A DNA stretch of 64,000 nt, taken from the NCBI RefSeq assembly GCF_015547515.1, contig NZ_JADMVE010000011.1, positions 40,341-104,340 of the forward strand. The letters run 5' to 3'. This stretch comes from Eubacterium sp. 1001713B170207_170306_E7 (GTDB lineage: Bacteria; Bacillota; Clostridia; Eubacteriales; Eubacteriaceae). Positions 40,457-48,496 of this stretch are shown piece after piece. The translations under genes and the position numbers were made by a program. Within the stretch, counting starts at the first letter, position 1; each line of letters starts with the position of its first letter. The notes beneath the pieces are model-generated. The model was given only the letters and a program-made list of their open reading frames with translations, did not search any database and was not told where the DNA came from.

Positions 40457-42853
40457 ATGAACTACGAAAAAAACAATAATGGAAAAATCATCGGGAAGCT
40501 TGCCAGAGACAGCATTAAGACCAGCAGAATGCGCAATGCCTTTATTGCGGTGACAATTATTTTATCCGTAAGCCTTCTGATGGTGATGAGCCTGTTTACC
40601 GCTGAGGTGAAAGAAGCGGACAAGCGGGCCATGGCCAGAGCGCAGCATGTGATTTACTATAATCTGACAGCTGATCAGCTGCACAGCCTGACACAGGATT
40701 CCCGCATTTCTTACCTGACCCTCGGGAAGCGGGCACAGCCGGTAGAAATCGACAACTATACGCTGGTACCTGTCTATGTGGATGGAAACTCCACGGATAT
40801 CAAGACAATGGAGCTGTTGGAGGGAAAGCTGCCTGTGCAGGAAAACGAGGTTCTGGTTTCAAAGGAATACCTTGAACAGATTGGCCAGCCGGCAGAGCCT
40901 GGCACAGCGTTTACCGTAACCTTTCTGGACGGAACGACGGAAAGCTTCAAAGTCAGCGGCCTCATAGAAGGGGCAGAGGGAAGTAAGCAGTATACAATGG
41001 TGTTCTCAAAGGCCTATGCCGAAAATGGATCACAGATGAAAGCTATCCCATATGAGGCTTATGTCCGGCTTAAAGGGGCAGAGCAGATGGGCAAGGAAGT
41101 GTGCAAGGCAGAGATTTATTCGGTCGGCGGCGACGCGGGAATCCTGAGAGAGGACATGAATCCCAACGATCATTTCCTGGATACCCTGACAGCAGACACC
41201 CAGGAAATCGCCCTGGCGGCCGGTGTGGGCGTTGTGGTATTACTGGCCAGTGTCCTGGTTATCTATGGCGTTTTCTATATATCGGTGGTTGGGCGGATTC
41301 GCCAGTACGGACAGCTCCGGACCATCGGTATGACCAAGAAACAGGTGCGGCGGATGGTCACCCGTGAGGGCATCTATCTTTTTGCCGGGGCGGCGCCCAT
41401 CGGAATCGTCATCGGCAGCGTTATCGCTTATTTTCTGAAGCCTGACGGCTGGAGCTTTTTAAACACGCTTCTGGTGGCACTGCTGGTACTGCTGATTAAT
41501 CTGATTACGGTATTGCTCTCTGTTCGGAAGCCGGCCGCCATCGCGGCGGCGATTTCACCCATCGAAGCGTCGCGGTACTCGGCATATTCCGGCGGAAAGA
41601 AAAAGAATACTAAAAAGATCCACAGAAGAATCAGCCCTTTGCACCTCGCGGCCATGAATTCAGCCAGAAACCGGAAAAAGGTTCTGATGACCGTATTATC
41701 GCTGGGGATCGGCGGCGTACTGTTCATGGCCGCAGCCACCTTTGTCAATTCCTTTGACAAAGAAATGTATTCGCGTCAGGGTGATTTTGCGGATTCGGAA
41801 TACATTGTTTCCTTCTCGGGAAACGCAATGAAGCTTTCAGAATATGGTATGGCGGGCCTTCAAAAGAACTCCCCCTTTACCGACGCTCTTGAGAGCGAGA
41901 TTCTGTCCATTCCCGGAGTGGACGGCATCCGCAGCAACCAGGCGACCTCCGTCGAATTTGACTATGCCAAAAAGGACCTCGTTCACGTAGAGGATAACAT
42001 TTCGCCCTTTACCAGAGAGCAGGCCCAGGAGCTCTCAAAATATCTTGAGGAAGGCACTCTGGATTACGACGCGATGCTGAAAGGTGACACGATTCTGCTG
42101 CAGGCCAACTCTGTGGTTCAGGAAATTTACGGCTGGCGCTTTGAGGTGGGCGACACTTTAACCCTTTATTTCTACAATGGGGACACCGTAGTACCCAGAG
42201 AGGTGAAAATAGCGGGGATGGTCAGCACAGATTATCCTAAACCGATCAGCGGCTGGTTTATGATGCCCCAGAAGGTGCTGCAGGCCATTGTGCCCTTTAA
42301 TCTGGATAAAGACTTTGTCGTGTCCACTGAGCCATCCATGGAATCCGCGGTTGAACAGCCATTGAGGGGCCTGGTTGAGAGCAACCCGAACCTTACGCTG
42401 TCAACGCTTCAGGAGCAGCGGGAGCAGGACGCGGGCAGCATCGCGACCCTTTCAGCCACGGCCATGGGGCTTGCGCTGTTTATCATTGCCTTCAGTATGA
42501 TCAATCTTGTCAACACGCTTATTACCAACATTTTGTCTAAAAAGCAGGAGCTGGCCATGCTGGAATCCATTGGAATGAGCCGCAGGCAGATCCGCCAGAT
42601 GGTGCTCGGCGAGGGAATGCTTCTGGCAGCCGGAAACCTGCTCATCACCCTGACCCTCGGCACAGCGGCAGGCTATTTGATCTGCTGGGCCTTTGGAAAA
42701 CTCGGCGTTCACTATATGATTTACCAGTTCCCGGTTTTCTATGTGCTGGCCTATGCGGTGGTATTGCTTCTGGTACCATACCTTATCTCTAAAATTGCGC
42801 TGCGCAGCTTTGAAAAGGAAACGCTGGTCGAGCGGCTGAGAGAAGCAGAATAA
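40457..42853 (+). CDS. FtsX-type ABC permease of the two-component module
   Basis: 798 residues. A membrane helix near residue 30 is followed by a ~190-residue external domain, three helices and an FtsX block (YISVVGRIRQYGQLRTIGMTKKQ), a central fourth helix, a basic loop (GGKKKNTKKIHRR), then a second external domain (~430-660) and a terminal three-helix FtsX block (SKKQELAMLESIGMSRRQIRQMV). This duplicated layout differs from ten-helix BceB, so it is a related but distinct exporter class. Likely role is resistance to a cell-envelope-active peptide; substrate unknown. Confidence 0.9.
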   Translation: MNYEKNNNGKIIGKLARDSIKTSRMRNAFIAVTIILSVSLLMVMSLFTAEVKEADKRAMARAQHVIYYNLTADQLHSLTQDSRISYLTLGKRAQPVEIDNYTLVPVYVDGNSTDIKTMELLEGKLPVQENEVLVSKEYLEQIGQPAEPGTAFTVTFLDGTTESFKVSGLIEGAEGSKQYTMVFSKAYAENGSQMKAIPYEAYVRLKGAEQMGKEVCKAEIYSVGGDAGILREDMNPNDHFLDTLTADTQEIALAAGVGVVVLLASVLVIYGVFYISVVGRIRQYGQLRTIGMTKKQVRRMVTREGIYLFAGAAPIGIVIGSVIAYFLKPDGWSFLNTLLVALLVLLINLITVLLSVRKPAAIAAAISPIEASRYSAYSGGKKKNTKKIHRRISPLHLAAMNSARNRKKVLMTVLSLGIGGVLFMAAATFVNSFDKEMYSRQGDFADSEYIVSFSGNAMKLSEYGMAGLQKNSPFTDALESEILSIPGVDGIRSNQATSVEFDYAKKDLVHVEDNISPFTREQAQELSKYLEEGTLDYDAMLKGDTILLQANSVVQEIYGWRFEVGDTLTLYFYNGDTVVPREVKIAGMVSTDYPKPISGWFMMPQKVLQAIVPFNLDKDFVVSTEPSMESAVEQPLRGLVESNPNLTLSTLQEQREQDAGSIATLSATAMGLALFIIAFSMINLVNTLITNILSKKQELAMLESIGMSRRQIRQMVLGEGMLLAAGNLLITLTLGTAAGYLICWAFGKLGVHYMIYQFPVFYVLAYAVVLLLVPYLISKIALRSFEKETLVERLREAE

Positions 42854-42860
42854 ATAATTT

Positions 42861-42897
42861 AAACATCTGGACAGCCGTTTTATATCCAGATGTTTTT
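42861..42897 (+). terminator. Rho-independent terminator
   Basis: AAACATCTGGA (42861-42871) pairs with TCCAGATGTTT (42885-42895), then Ts. Confidence 0.9.
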
Positions 42898-42954
42898 ATT
42901 TTGACGAAAAATAATAAATTTTCCTGAAAAAAAGCCAAAAAGCAAAATTTTATC

Positions 42955-43004
42955 TTGCATTCATACGGAACTGTGCTATAATACTATTAAATTCCAGGTG
43001 GAAT
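42955..43004 (+). promoter_or_regulatory. isc operon promoter with IscR-type operator
   Basis: TTGCAT (42955-42960), 16-bp spacer, TATAAT (42977-42982). The palindrome ATTCCA-GG-TGGAAT (42991-43004) lies over the expected transcript start, and a further GGAATT at 43009-43014 completes a wider ~25-bp dyad. This position and symmetry fit repression by the Rrf2 protein encoded first in the operon. Confidence 0.7.
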
Positions 43005-43031
43005 ACTGGGAATTAAAAAGGAGGTGCTACA

Positions 43032-43439
43032 GTGAGACTCTCCACAAAGGGCCGGTACGGTGTACTGGCAATGTATGAGCTGGCGTGCCGTTACGGCAGC
43101 GGGCCAGTGTCAATCAAAGAGATAGCAGAAAAACAAAATTTTTCAGACTCCTATATGGAACAGCTTTTTTCGACTCTTAAAAAGGCGGGGTTAATCGTCA
43201 GTTTAAGGGGCGCAAAGGGTGGGTACATTCTTTCAAGAGAGCCTAAGGACATCAGCATTGGTGAGATTATCCGTGCGCTGGAAGGACCCATTGAGCTGGC
43301 CGACTGTGTTGGCGGCCCAGAGGGCTATGTTTGCAGGAAATCGGGCGAATGTGTCACCAGAGGACTCTGGATGGAAATCAGAGACAGTATTAATAACATC
43401 ATTGATAACCGGTCTTTACAAGACTTAATGGATAATTGA
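43032..43439 (+). CDS. iscR: Rrf2-family regulator, IscR-like
   Basis: 135 residues, starting GTG with AGGAGGTG upstream. Opening MRLSTKGRYGVLAMYELACRY is the IscR/CymR signature. Helix-turn-helix PVSIKEIAEKQNFSDSYMEQLFSTLKKAGLI. It has three cysteines in the C-terminal region (ADC-x8-C-x5-C), the ligand set for a [2Fe-2S] cluster, so it senses iron-sulfur status. Its position before iscS and iscU supports feedback control of cluster synthesis. CymR, the cysteine regulator, is a relative but lacks these ligands. Confidence 0.88.
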   Translation: MRLSTKGRYGVLAMYELACRYGSGPVSIKEIAEKQNFSDSYMEQLFSTLKKAGLIVSLRGAKGGYILSREPKDISIGEIIRALEGPIELADCVGGPEGYVCRKSGECVTRGLWMEIRDSINNIIDNRSLQDLMDN

Positions 43440-43453
43440 AAGAGAGGCTTTTT

Positions 43454-44662
43454 ATGAAAAGAATCTATTTAGATAACGCGGCAACAACAGCTGTTGACGA
43501 AGCGGTTCTGGCAGAAATGCTGCCATATTTTACAGAAAAATACGGAAATCCGTCCTCCATTTATGAGGAGGGCAGGGAAGCCAAGCGTGGTGTGGAGACT
43601 GCCAGACTGCAGCTCGCCCAGGCCATCAACGCAGACCCTAAGGAAATTTATTTCACAGCAGGCGGCTCTGAATCGGATAACTGGGCCATCAAGGGCGTGG
43701 CTTTGAAAAACAGAAAAAAGGGAAACCATATTATCACCACAGAAATCGAGCACCACGCAGTGCTGCACACCTGTGAATACCTTGAAAAGGAAGGCTTTGA
43801 GGTCACCTACCTTCCGGTTGACAAGGATGGGCTCATTTCGCTGGAAGAGCTTAAAAACGCCATCAAGGATGAGACCATTCTGGTTTCAATCATGTTTGCA
43901 AACAACGAGATCGGCACCATTGAACCCATTAAAGAAATCGGTGAAATCGTTAAGGCCAAGGGCATCATTTTCCATACTGATGCGGTACAGGCCTTTGGCA
44001 ATGTTCCCATTGACGTAAAAGACCTGAATGTGGACCTGCTGTCCCTTTCCAGCCATAAAATTTATGGACCGAAGGGCATCGGCGCTCTGTATATCCGCAA
44101 GGGCGTTCCGATTGATAACCTGATCCACGGCGGCGCGCAGGAAAGAAGACGCCGCGCCGGTACAGAGAACACTGCCTCCATTGTCGGGTTCGGTAAAGCA
44201 GCGGAGATGGCTGCCAATGATCTGGAGGCCAATACAGCGCATTTACAGGAGCTCAGAGACGCTTTGATCAAGGGCGTTATGGAAAGAATCCCCCAGGTGC
44301 GTTTAAACGGACATCCAACCAAACGCTTACCGGGCAATGCGAATTTCTGCTTTGACTATATCGAGGGGGAATCCATTCTCCTGAGCCTTGACCTCATTGG
44401 GGTTGCGGGCTCCAGCGGATCGGCCTGCACCTCGGGCTCTCTCGACCCATCCCATGTACTGCTGGCCATCGGCCTGCCGGCCGGGATTGCCCACGGCTCC
44501 CTGCGTCTGACCATCGGCAAGCACACCACCATGGAGGACATCGAATACGTCGTCGACAATCTTGTCGGCATCATTGAGCGGCTGAGGAAAATGTCACCCA
44601 TTGACGCCAACAGCCCCATTGACGATGCCGTTTATGACCACGATCAGCACCATCATCACTGA
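43454..44662 (+). CDS. iscS: Cysteine desulfurase
   Basis: 402 residues from ATG 43454 (AGAGAGG upstream). PLP-binding fold with DNAATT, the pyridoxal lysine in SLSSHKIYGPKG and the catalytic cysteine in GSSGSACTSGSLDPSH. It takes sulfur from cysteine for iron-sulfur clusters and thiolation. The last residues are YDHDQHHHH, a histidine cluster not usual for IscS, possibly a metal-binding tail. The gene is followed by iscU, matching the clostridial iscR-nifS-nifU operon. Confidence 0.95.
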   Translation: MKRIYLDNAATTAVDEAVLAEMLPYFTEKYGNPSSIYEEGREAKRGVETARLQLAQAINADPKEIYFTAGGSESDNWAIKGVALKNRKKGNHIITTEIEHHAVLHTCEYLEKEGFEVTYLPVDKDGLISLEELKNAIKDETILVSIMFANNEIGTIEPIKEIGEIVKAKGIIFHTDAVQAFGNVPIDVKDLNVDLLSLSSHKIYGPKGIGALYIRKGVPIDNLIHGGAQERRRRAGTENTASIVGFGKAAEMAANDLEANTAHLQELRDALIKGVMERIPQVRLNGHPTKRLPGNANFCFDYIEGESILLSLDLIGVAGSSGSACTSGSLDPSHVLLAIGLPAGIAHGSLRLTIGKHTTMEDIEYVVDNLVGIIERLRKMSPIDANSPIDDAVYDHDQHHHH

Positions 44663-44704
44663 GAATGATGAAAGATAATTGATAAAATAAAGGAGAAAAA
44701 AATC

Positions 44705-45085
44705 ATGATGGAATATACAGATAAAGTAATGGAAAACTTCCAAAACCCTAAAAATGTGGGCGAAATGGAAGATGCTAACGGAATCGGCCAGGTAGGCAGC
44801 CCCGCCTGCGGCGATATTATGAAAATGTACTTAAAGATCAACGATGACGGCATCGTTGAGGATGCCAGCTTCAAAACCTTTGGCTGCGGAGCCGCCATTG
44901 CGACCAGCAGCATGGCGACAGAAATGATCAAGGGTAAGACCCTTGAGGAAGCCGCTGCCCTGAAAAACTCCGAAGTGGTTGAAGCCCTCGGCGGACTTCC
45001 GACTGAAAAAATCCACTGTTCTGTCCTGGCGGCTGAAGCCATTCAGGCAGCCATTGAAGACTACAAATCAAAACACAACGCATAA
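44705..45085 (+). CDS. iscU: Iron-sulfur cluster scaffold IscU/NifU
   Basis: 126 residues, scaffold domain only. Cluster cysteines are seen in VGSPACGDIM, TFGCGAAIATSS and KIHCSVLA. The family motif LKI and the acidic Asp following the first Cys (ACGD) are conserved. It accepts sulfur from the adjacent desulfurase and iron to build [2Fe-2S]/[4Fe-4S] clusters. RBS AAGGAG 13 bases upstream of ATG 44705; ATG 44708 is an alternative start. A terminator ends the operon. Confidence 0.95.
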   Translation: MMEYTDKVMENFQNPKNVGEMEDANGIGQVGSPACGDIMKMYLKINDDGIVEDASFKTFGCGAAIATSSMATEMIKGKTLEEAAALKNSEVVEALGGLPTEKIHCSVLAAEAIQAAIEDYKSKHNA

Positions 45086-45095
45086 TCCGAAGATC

Positions 45096-45128
45096 AAAAC
45101 GCTTTTCAATCATGAAAGGCGTTTTTTT
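45096..45128 (+). terminator. Rho-independent terminator of the isc operon
   Basis: AAAACGCTTTTCA (45096-45108) pairs with TGAAAGGCGTTTT (45113-45125, one mismatch) followed by Ts. Confidence 0.85.
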
Positions 45129-45230
45129 ATTTATGCAAAATCCTTTTGTTGGCAGAGCTGTAAAAAAGGGTATTAAAAAATAAGCAACTCATGATGCCGC
45201 AGGATTCGATAAAAGAAAGGGGGCGAAGCA

Positions 45231-46412
45231 ATGGAGATGAACCAGAAAACAAAACGGTCGCTGATCGGAATCATTGTCCTGGCGCTGCTTTTGTGGGCAG
45301 GCCTTAAAAATATTGACGCTGTGTGGGGTGCTTTTCTGAGCCTGATGGGACTGATTTCACCCTTTATCATTGGCGCGGGCATTGCCTTTGTTTTAAATAT
45401 TCCCATGAGCCTGATGGAAAGGCGCCTGTTTACCAGGGAGCGTTTAAAGGGAAAGCGGGTTCAGAAGCTTCGGAGGCCCCTGAGCATTCTGATGGCTTTT
45501 TTAATTCTTCTCGGTATTTTGGCGCTGGTTGTTTTTCTGGTGCTGCCTGAGCTGGTGAACGCCGTTCTGCTTTTCGCCAGAAGCTTTCCCACTGTTCTTG
45601 AGAACTTCCAGGGCTGGGCCATCCGCATTCTCGGTCAGCACTCCGAGGTTTCAGCCATTATACAGAAGCTGGATACCGGGGGGCTTGAAAGCCTGAACTG
45701 GGATATGATCAGCAAAAATCTGTTCTCCTTTTTCAGAGGCGGCGCCGCGGGATTTTTAAACACAACCCTGAACGTGGCGGCATCGGTCGCGGGCGGTGTG
45801 CTCCATACAGTGATCGGTGTTGTGGTGGCGGTTTACCTTCTTTTTCAAAAGGAGAGGCTGGGGCTTCAGACCAGAAAGCTTCTGTACGCCTGTCTGCCTG
45901 AAAAACGTGTTGACCGGATTCTTGACATTGCCAGACTCACCCAGGAAACCTTCAGCCACTTTGTCTCCGGGCAGTGTATTGAGGCTTTGATTCTGACGGC
46001 CATTTATGCTGTTGTGCTGTCAATTTTGCAGATGCCCTATGCCATGACCATCGCGGTGCTGATCGGCCTCTTTTCACTGATCCCTGTCTTTGGCGCCATT
46101 GTGGCCTGCTGCCTGGGCGCTTTTCTCATTTTAACAGCCAGCCCGGTCAAGGCGCTGATTTTTGTGATCAGCTGTTTTATCGTGCAGCATATCGAAGGAA
46201 ATTTGATTTATCCGCACGTTGTGGGCAGCTCCATCGGCCTGTCACCGCTTTGGATTCTGGCCGCGGTCACCATTGGAGGGGGTGCTTTCGGTATTCTGGG
46301 CATCATTGTGATGATCCCGCTGTTCTCAGTGCTCTATACGCTGACCGGTGAGGCCGTAAACCACCGTCTTAGCCAAAGGCATATCGACCAGAAAAAGCTT
46401 TTAAAAAGATAG
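45231..46412 (+). CDS. AI-2E family permease, copy 1
   Basis: 393 residues with about eight membrane helices. Family motifs include PFIIGAGIAFVLNIP near residue 45, GVVVAVYLLFQKE near residue 205 and the C-terminal block LIGLFSLIPVFGAI...LIYPHVVGSSIGLSPLWILAAVTIGGGAFG. The AI-2E (PF01594) family includes small-molecule and Na+/H+-type exporters; only a few members concern AI-2. Substrate unknown. A paralogue lies 640 bp downstream, so the pair probably arose by an old duplication. RBS AAAGGGGGCG before ATG. Confidence 0.88.
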   Translation: MEMNQKTKRSLIGIIVLALLLWAGLKNIDAVWGAFLSLMGLISPFIIGAGIAFVLNIPMSLMERRLFTRERLKGKRVQKLRRPLSILMAFLILLGILALVVFLVLPELVNAVLLFARSFPTVLENFQGWAIRILGQHSEVSAIIQKLDTGGLESLNWDMISKNLFSFFRGGAAGFLNTTLNVAASVAGGVLHTVIGVVVAVYLLFQKERLGLQTRKLLYACLPEKRVDRILDIARLTQETFSHFVSGQCIEALILTAIYAVVLSILQMPYAMTIAVLIGLFSLIPVFGAIVACCLGAFLILTASPVKALIFVISCFIVQHIEGNLIYPHVVGSSIGLSPLWILAAVTIGGGAFGILGIIVMIPLFSVLYTLTGEAVNHRLSQRHIDQKKLLKR

Positions 46413-46528
46413 GAGTGATCCTGCGATTTGAAGAATTCTTGATCTTTCTTTCAAGACACCGCGGGAGCAAATATGCTATAATAAAGCCATAAACAGAAAT
46501 AATAAAGTGAAGACAGAAAGGTGAAAAG

Positions 46529-47074
46529 ATGAAAGCCAGTAATTTAATAAACACGCAGGTGTTTTTTGAAAATGATACGCGGCTTCGGGGCCTTGTGCGC
46601 GACATAAGAGTCCGCGATCACGAAATTGACTGCCTGGTTCTTTCAGAGGGCGGCCTGTTCAGTAAAGCTCAGATTATTTTCCCTGCGGACATCATTGAGG
46701 TCGATTATGACCATGTAACGCTCGGTGGGGACAAGGCCATAACCAAGCTGTCCGCAAAGGAAATGAAGGAGCGGCTGAAGCAGAGCTACTCTCTTGTGAA
46801 CATTCCGGTTAAGGATGTGGACGGCAAACGCTTTGCCAGGGTTGCGGACGCTACGGTTTCAAAGGATTTTAAGGTTCAGGAGTACGATTTGTCCCGCAGC
46901 TTCTTTGACGATCTGGATTACGGCTACAGCCTTGTGGCGGCCGAGCATATGGAGTACCGTGACGAAAGCCTGAATTACGACCGGGATATGCTGGAAATGG
47001 ACCGGACCCACCGGGAAGGCGGCATTCTGGAAAAGGTTCTGGGGGAGGAAGCGCATGAAAATATCACCCGATAA
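46529..47074 (+). CDS. PRC-barrel domain protein
   Basis: 181 residues with two PRC-barrel-like beta domains: the first half (NTQVFFENDTRLRGLVRDIRVRDHEIDCLVLSEGGLFSKAQIIFPADIIEVDYDHVTLG) and a second one (YSLVNIPVKDVDGKRFARVADATVSKDFKVQEYDLSRSFFDDLDYG). Such repeats occur in YlmC/YmxH and in membrane- or RNA-associated proteins. A promoter-like TATAAT lies about 50 bp upstream. The 3' end overlaps the next permease by 20 bp, so they are co-translated, and the protein may be a cytoplasmic partner of it. Confidence 0.75.
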   Translation: MKASNLINTQVFFENDTRLRGLVRDIRVRDHEIDCLVLSEGGLFSKAQIIFPADIIEVDYDHVTLGGDKAITKLSAKEMKERLKQSYSLVNIPVKDVDGKRFARVADATVSKDFKVQEYDLSRSFFDDLDYGYSLVAAEHMEYRDESLNYDRDMLEMDRTHREGGILEKVLGEEAHENITR

Positions 47075-48122
47075 AAAACGAATTTTGATTGTCAATACCA
47101 TTGTCGTCCTGATTTGTATCGCATTTGCGGTATTTTTATGGCCCACCTTCTCCGGGATGTTCATGCCGTTTTTTATGGCCATTATTTTGGCGTATCTCCT
47201 GAATCCACTGGTCAGGATATTTGAACGACGGGGCTCTGGGCGGGGGTTGTCCGTTCTCTTTGTCTGTATCATTGTCCTTTTGATTTTATTTGGCGTTTTT
47301 ATGAGCTTTGTGCCCAGCCTGATCAGCAACATTGCCCAGATGGTGACCAACATTCCGTCAATGCTGCGGAATTTGCAGAATTACAGCGGACAGATTTCTG
47401 AACTTATTCAAAAATACAATGCTTCGGACATGTCCAAGTACTTTAACCTTGAGCAGAGCCTTTCCCAGGTAGCCGGAATGTTCGGCAGTATGCTGCAGGG
47501 GCTGTCAAACGCTCTTATCGCCAACAGCGGCCAGCTCATGAACATTATCATCGTTCCACTGGTTACGATTTTTCTTTTGCTGGACAAGGAGCTTTTTACC
47601 CAGTCGCTCATGTACCTGGTGCCCATTGACGCCAGAAATCCAGTCAAGAAGATGTTTTACGACATTGATATGGTGATCGGCGGCTTTATCCGCGGCCAGG
47701 GCCTTATGTCCATCATCGCCGGGATTTTGACCGGAGTGGGCGCTTACTTTATGGGGCTTCCCTACGCGCCCGTCATCGGCGTGATCGCGGGTGTAACGAC
47801 CATGATTCCCTATTTTGGACCGGCAGTGGGCATGGTGGTTATCTGTATTATGGCCCTGCTTTCGAGCCCGATACAGATGGTTTATATCCTGATCTGGATG
47901 GCCATTGTCCAGGTGGTGTGCGGCAATCTGCTGGCGCCGGCGCTGATGTCCGGCAACGTGGGGCTGCACCCGGTCATCATCATCTTCTCAATCTTCTTCT
48001 TCGGCGCCATGTTCGGTGGCCTTGGGATGATTCTGGCAGTGCCGATCATGGGAACGGTCAAGGTAGTGCTGAAGTATCTGATCGCCGGTTTTGCGTCCTC
48101 CAAGGAAGAAATGTTCCGGTAA
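47055..48122 (+). CDS. AI-2E family permease, copy 2
   Basis: 355 residues, eight or so membrane helices, same family as the protein at 45231-46412. Matching blocks are MPFFMAIILAYLLNPLVRIFERRG, VPLVTIFLLLDKELF, GVIAGVTTMIPYFGPAVG and NVGLHPVIIIFSIFFFGAMFGGLGMILAVPIMG. It starts inside the PRC-barrel gene, indicating coupling. Substrate unknown. The next promoter, for the alaS leader, begins about 30 bp after its stop. Confidence 0.9.
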   Translation: MKISPDKKRILIVNTIVVLICIAFAVFLWPTFSGMFMPFFMAIILAYLLNPLVRIFERRGSGRGLSVLFVCIIVLLILFGVFMSFVPSLISNIAQMVTNIPSMLRNLQNYSGQISELIQKYNASDMSKYFNLEQSLSQVAGMFGSMLQGLSNALIANSGQLMNIIIVPLVTIFLLLDKELFTQSLMYLVPIDARNPVKKMFYDIDMVIGGFIRGQGLMSIIAGILTGVGAYFMGLPYAPVIGVIAGVTTMIPYFGPAVGMVVICIMALLSSPIQMVYILIWMAIVQVVCGNLLAPALMSGNVGLHPVIIIFSIFFFGAMFGGLGMILAVPIMGTVKVVLKYLIAGFASSKEEMFR

Positions 48123-48153
48123 GCAGGCGTTAAGGAACAATTCAGAATAAGAC

Positions 48154-48182
48154 TTGACAAAAGCGGGAACATTACATATAAT
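48154..48182 (+). promoter_or_regulatory. Promoter of the T-box/alaS transcript
   Basis: Consensus TTGACA (48154-48159), 17-bp spacer, TATAAT (48177-48182). Transcription should start about 48189. Confidence 0.85.
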
Positions 48183-48188
48183 TTGAAT

Positions 48189-48443
48189 GTTAAGTAAATA
48201 TGAATGCAATGAGAATGACAACCTTATGACAGACCATTCAGAGAGGAAACGGCTGGTGCGAGTTTCCATGGAAGTGATAAGGCCGCCCCATTTGAGCAGC
48301 GGTTCTGAAATCAGGAGAGTGTAAGAACCGACGGCAGACAGACCGTTATCTGTTTGAGTGAGCAAAGCGCCGCTTTGCTAATTTGGGTGGTACCGCGGAA
48401 ATCGACTTCGTCCCTGTTTACAGGGGCGGAGTTTTATTTTTTT
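48189..48443 (+). promoter_or_regulatory. T-box riboswitch controlling alaS
   Basis: A roughly 255-nt leader with the T-box core TGGGTGGTACCGCGG (48384-48398), whose antiterminator bulge pairs with the uncharged tRNA 3' end. It is followed by a terminator stem CTTCGTCCCTG / CAGGGGCGGAG (about 48405-48431) and a T run. The 5' half has stem I features (AGAGAGG near 48240 and a CTGGTGCGAG loop). Location before alaS implies an alanine specifier; GCC at 48283-48286 is a candidate, not proven. Low charged tRNA-Ala would switch the gene on. Confidence 0.88.
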
Positions 48444-48496
48444 ACTCAAAGCATCAATTATAATCCAAAACAAATTAAAAAAGGGAGAATGAAAAC

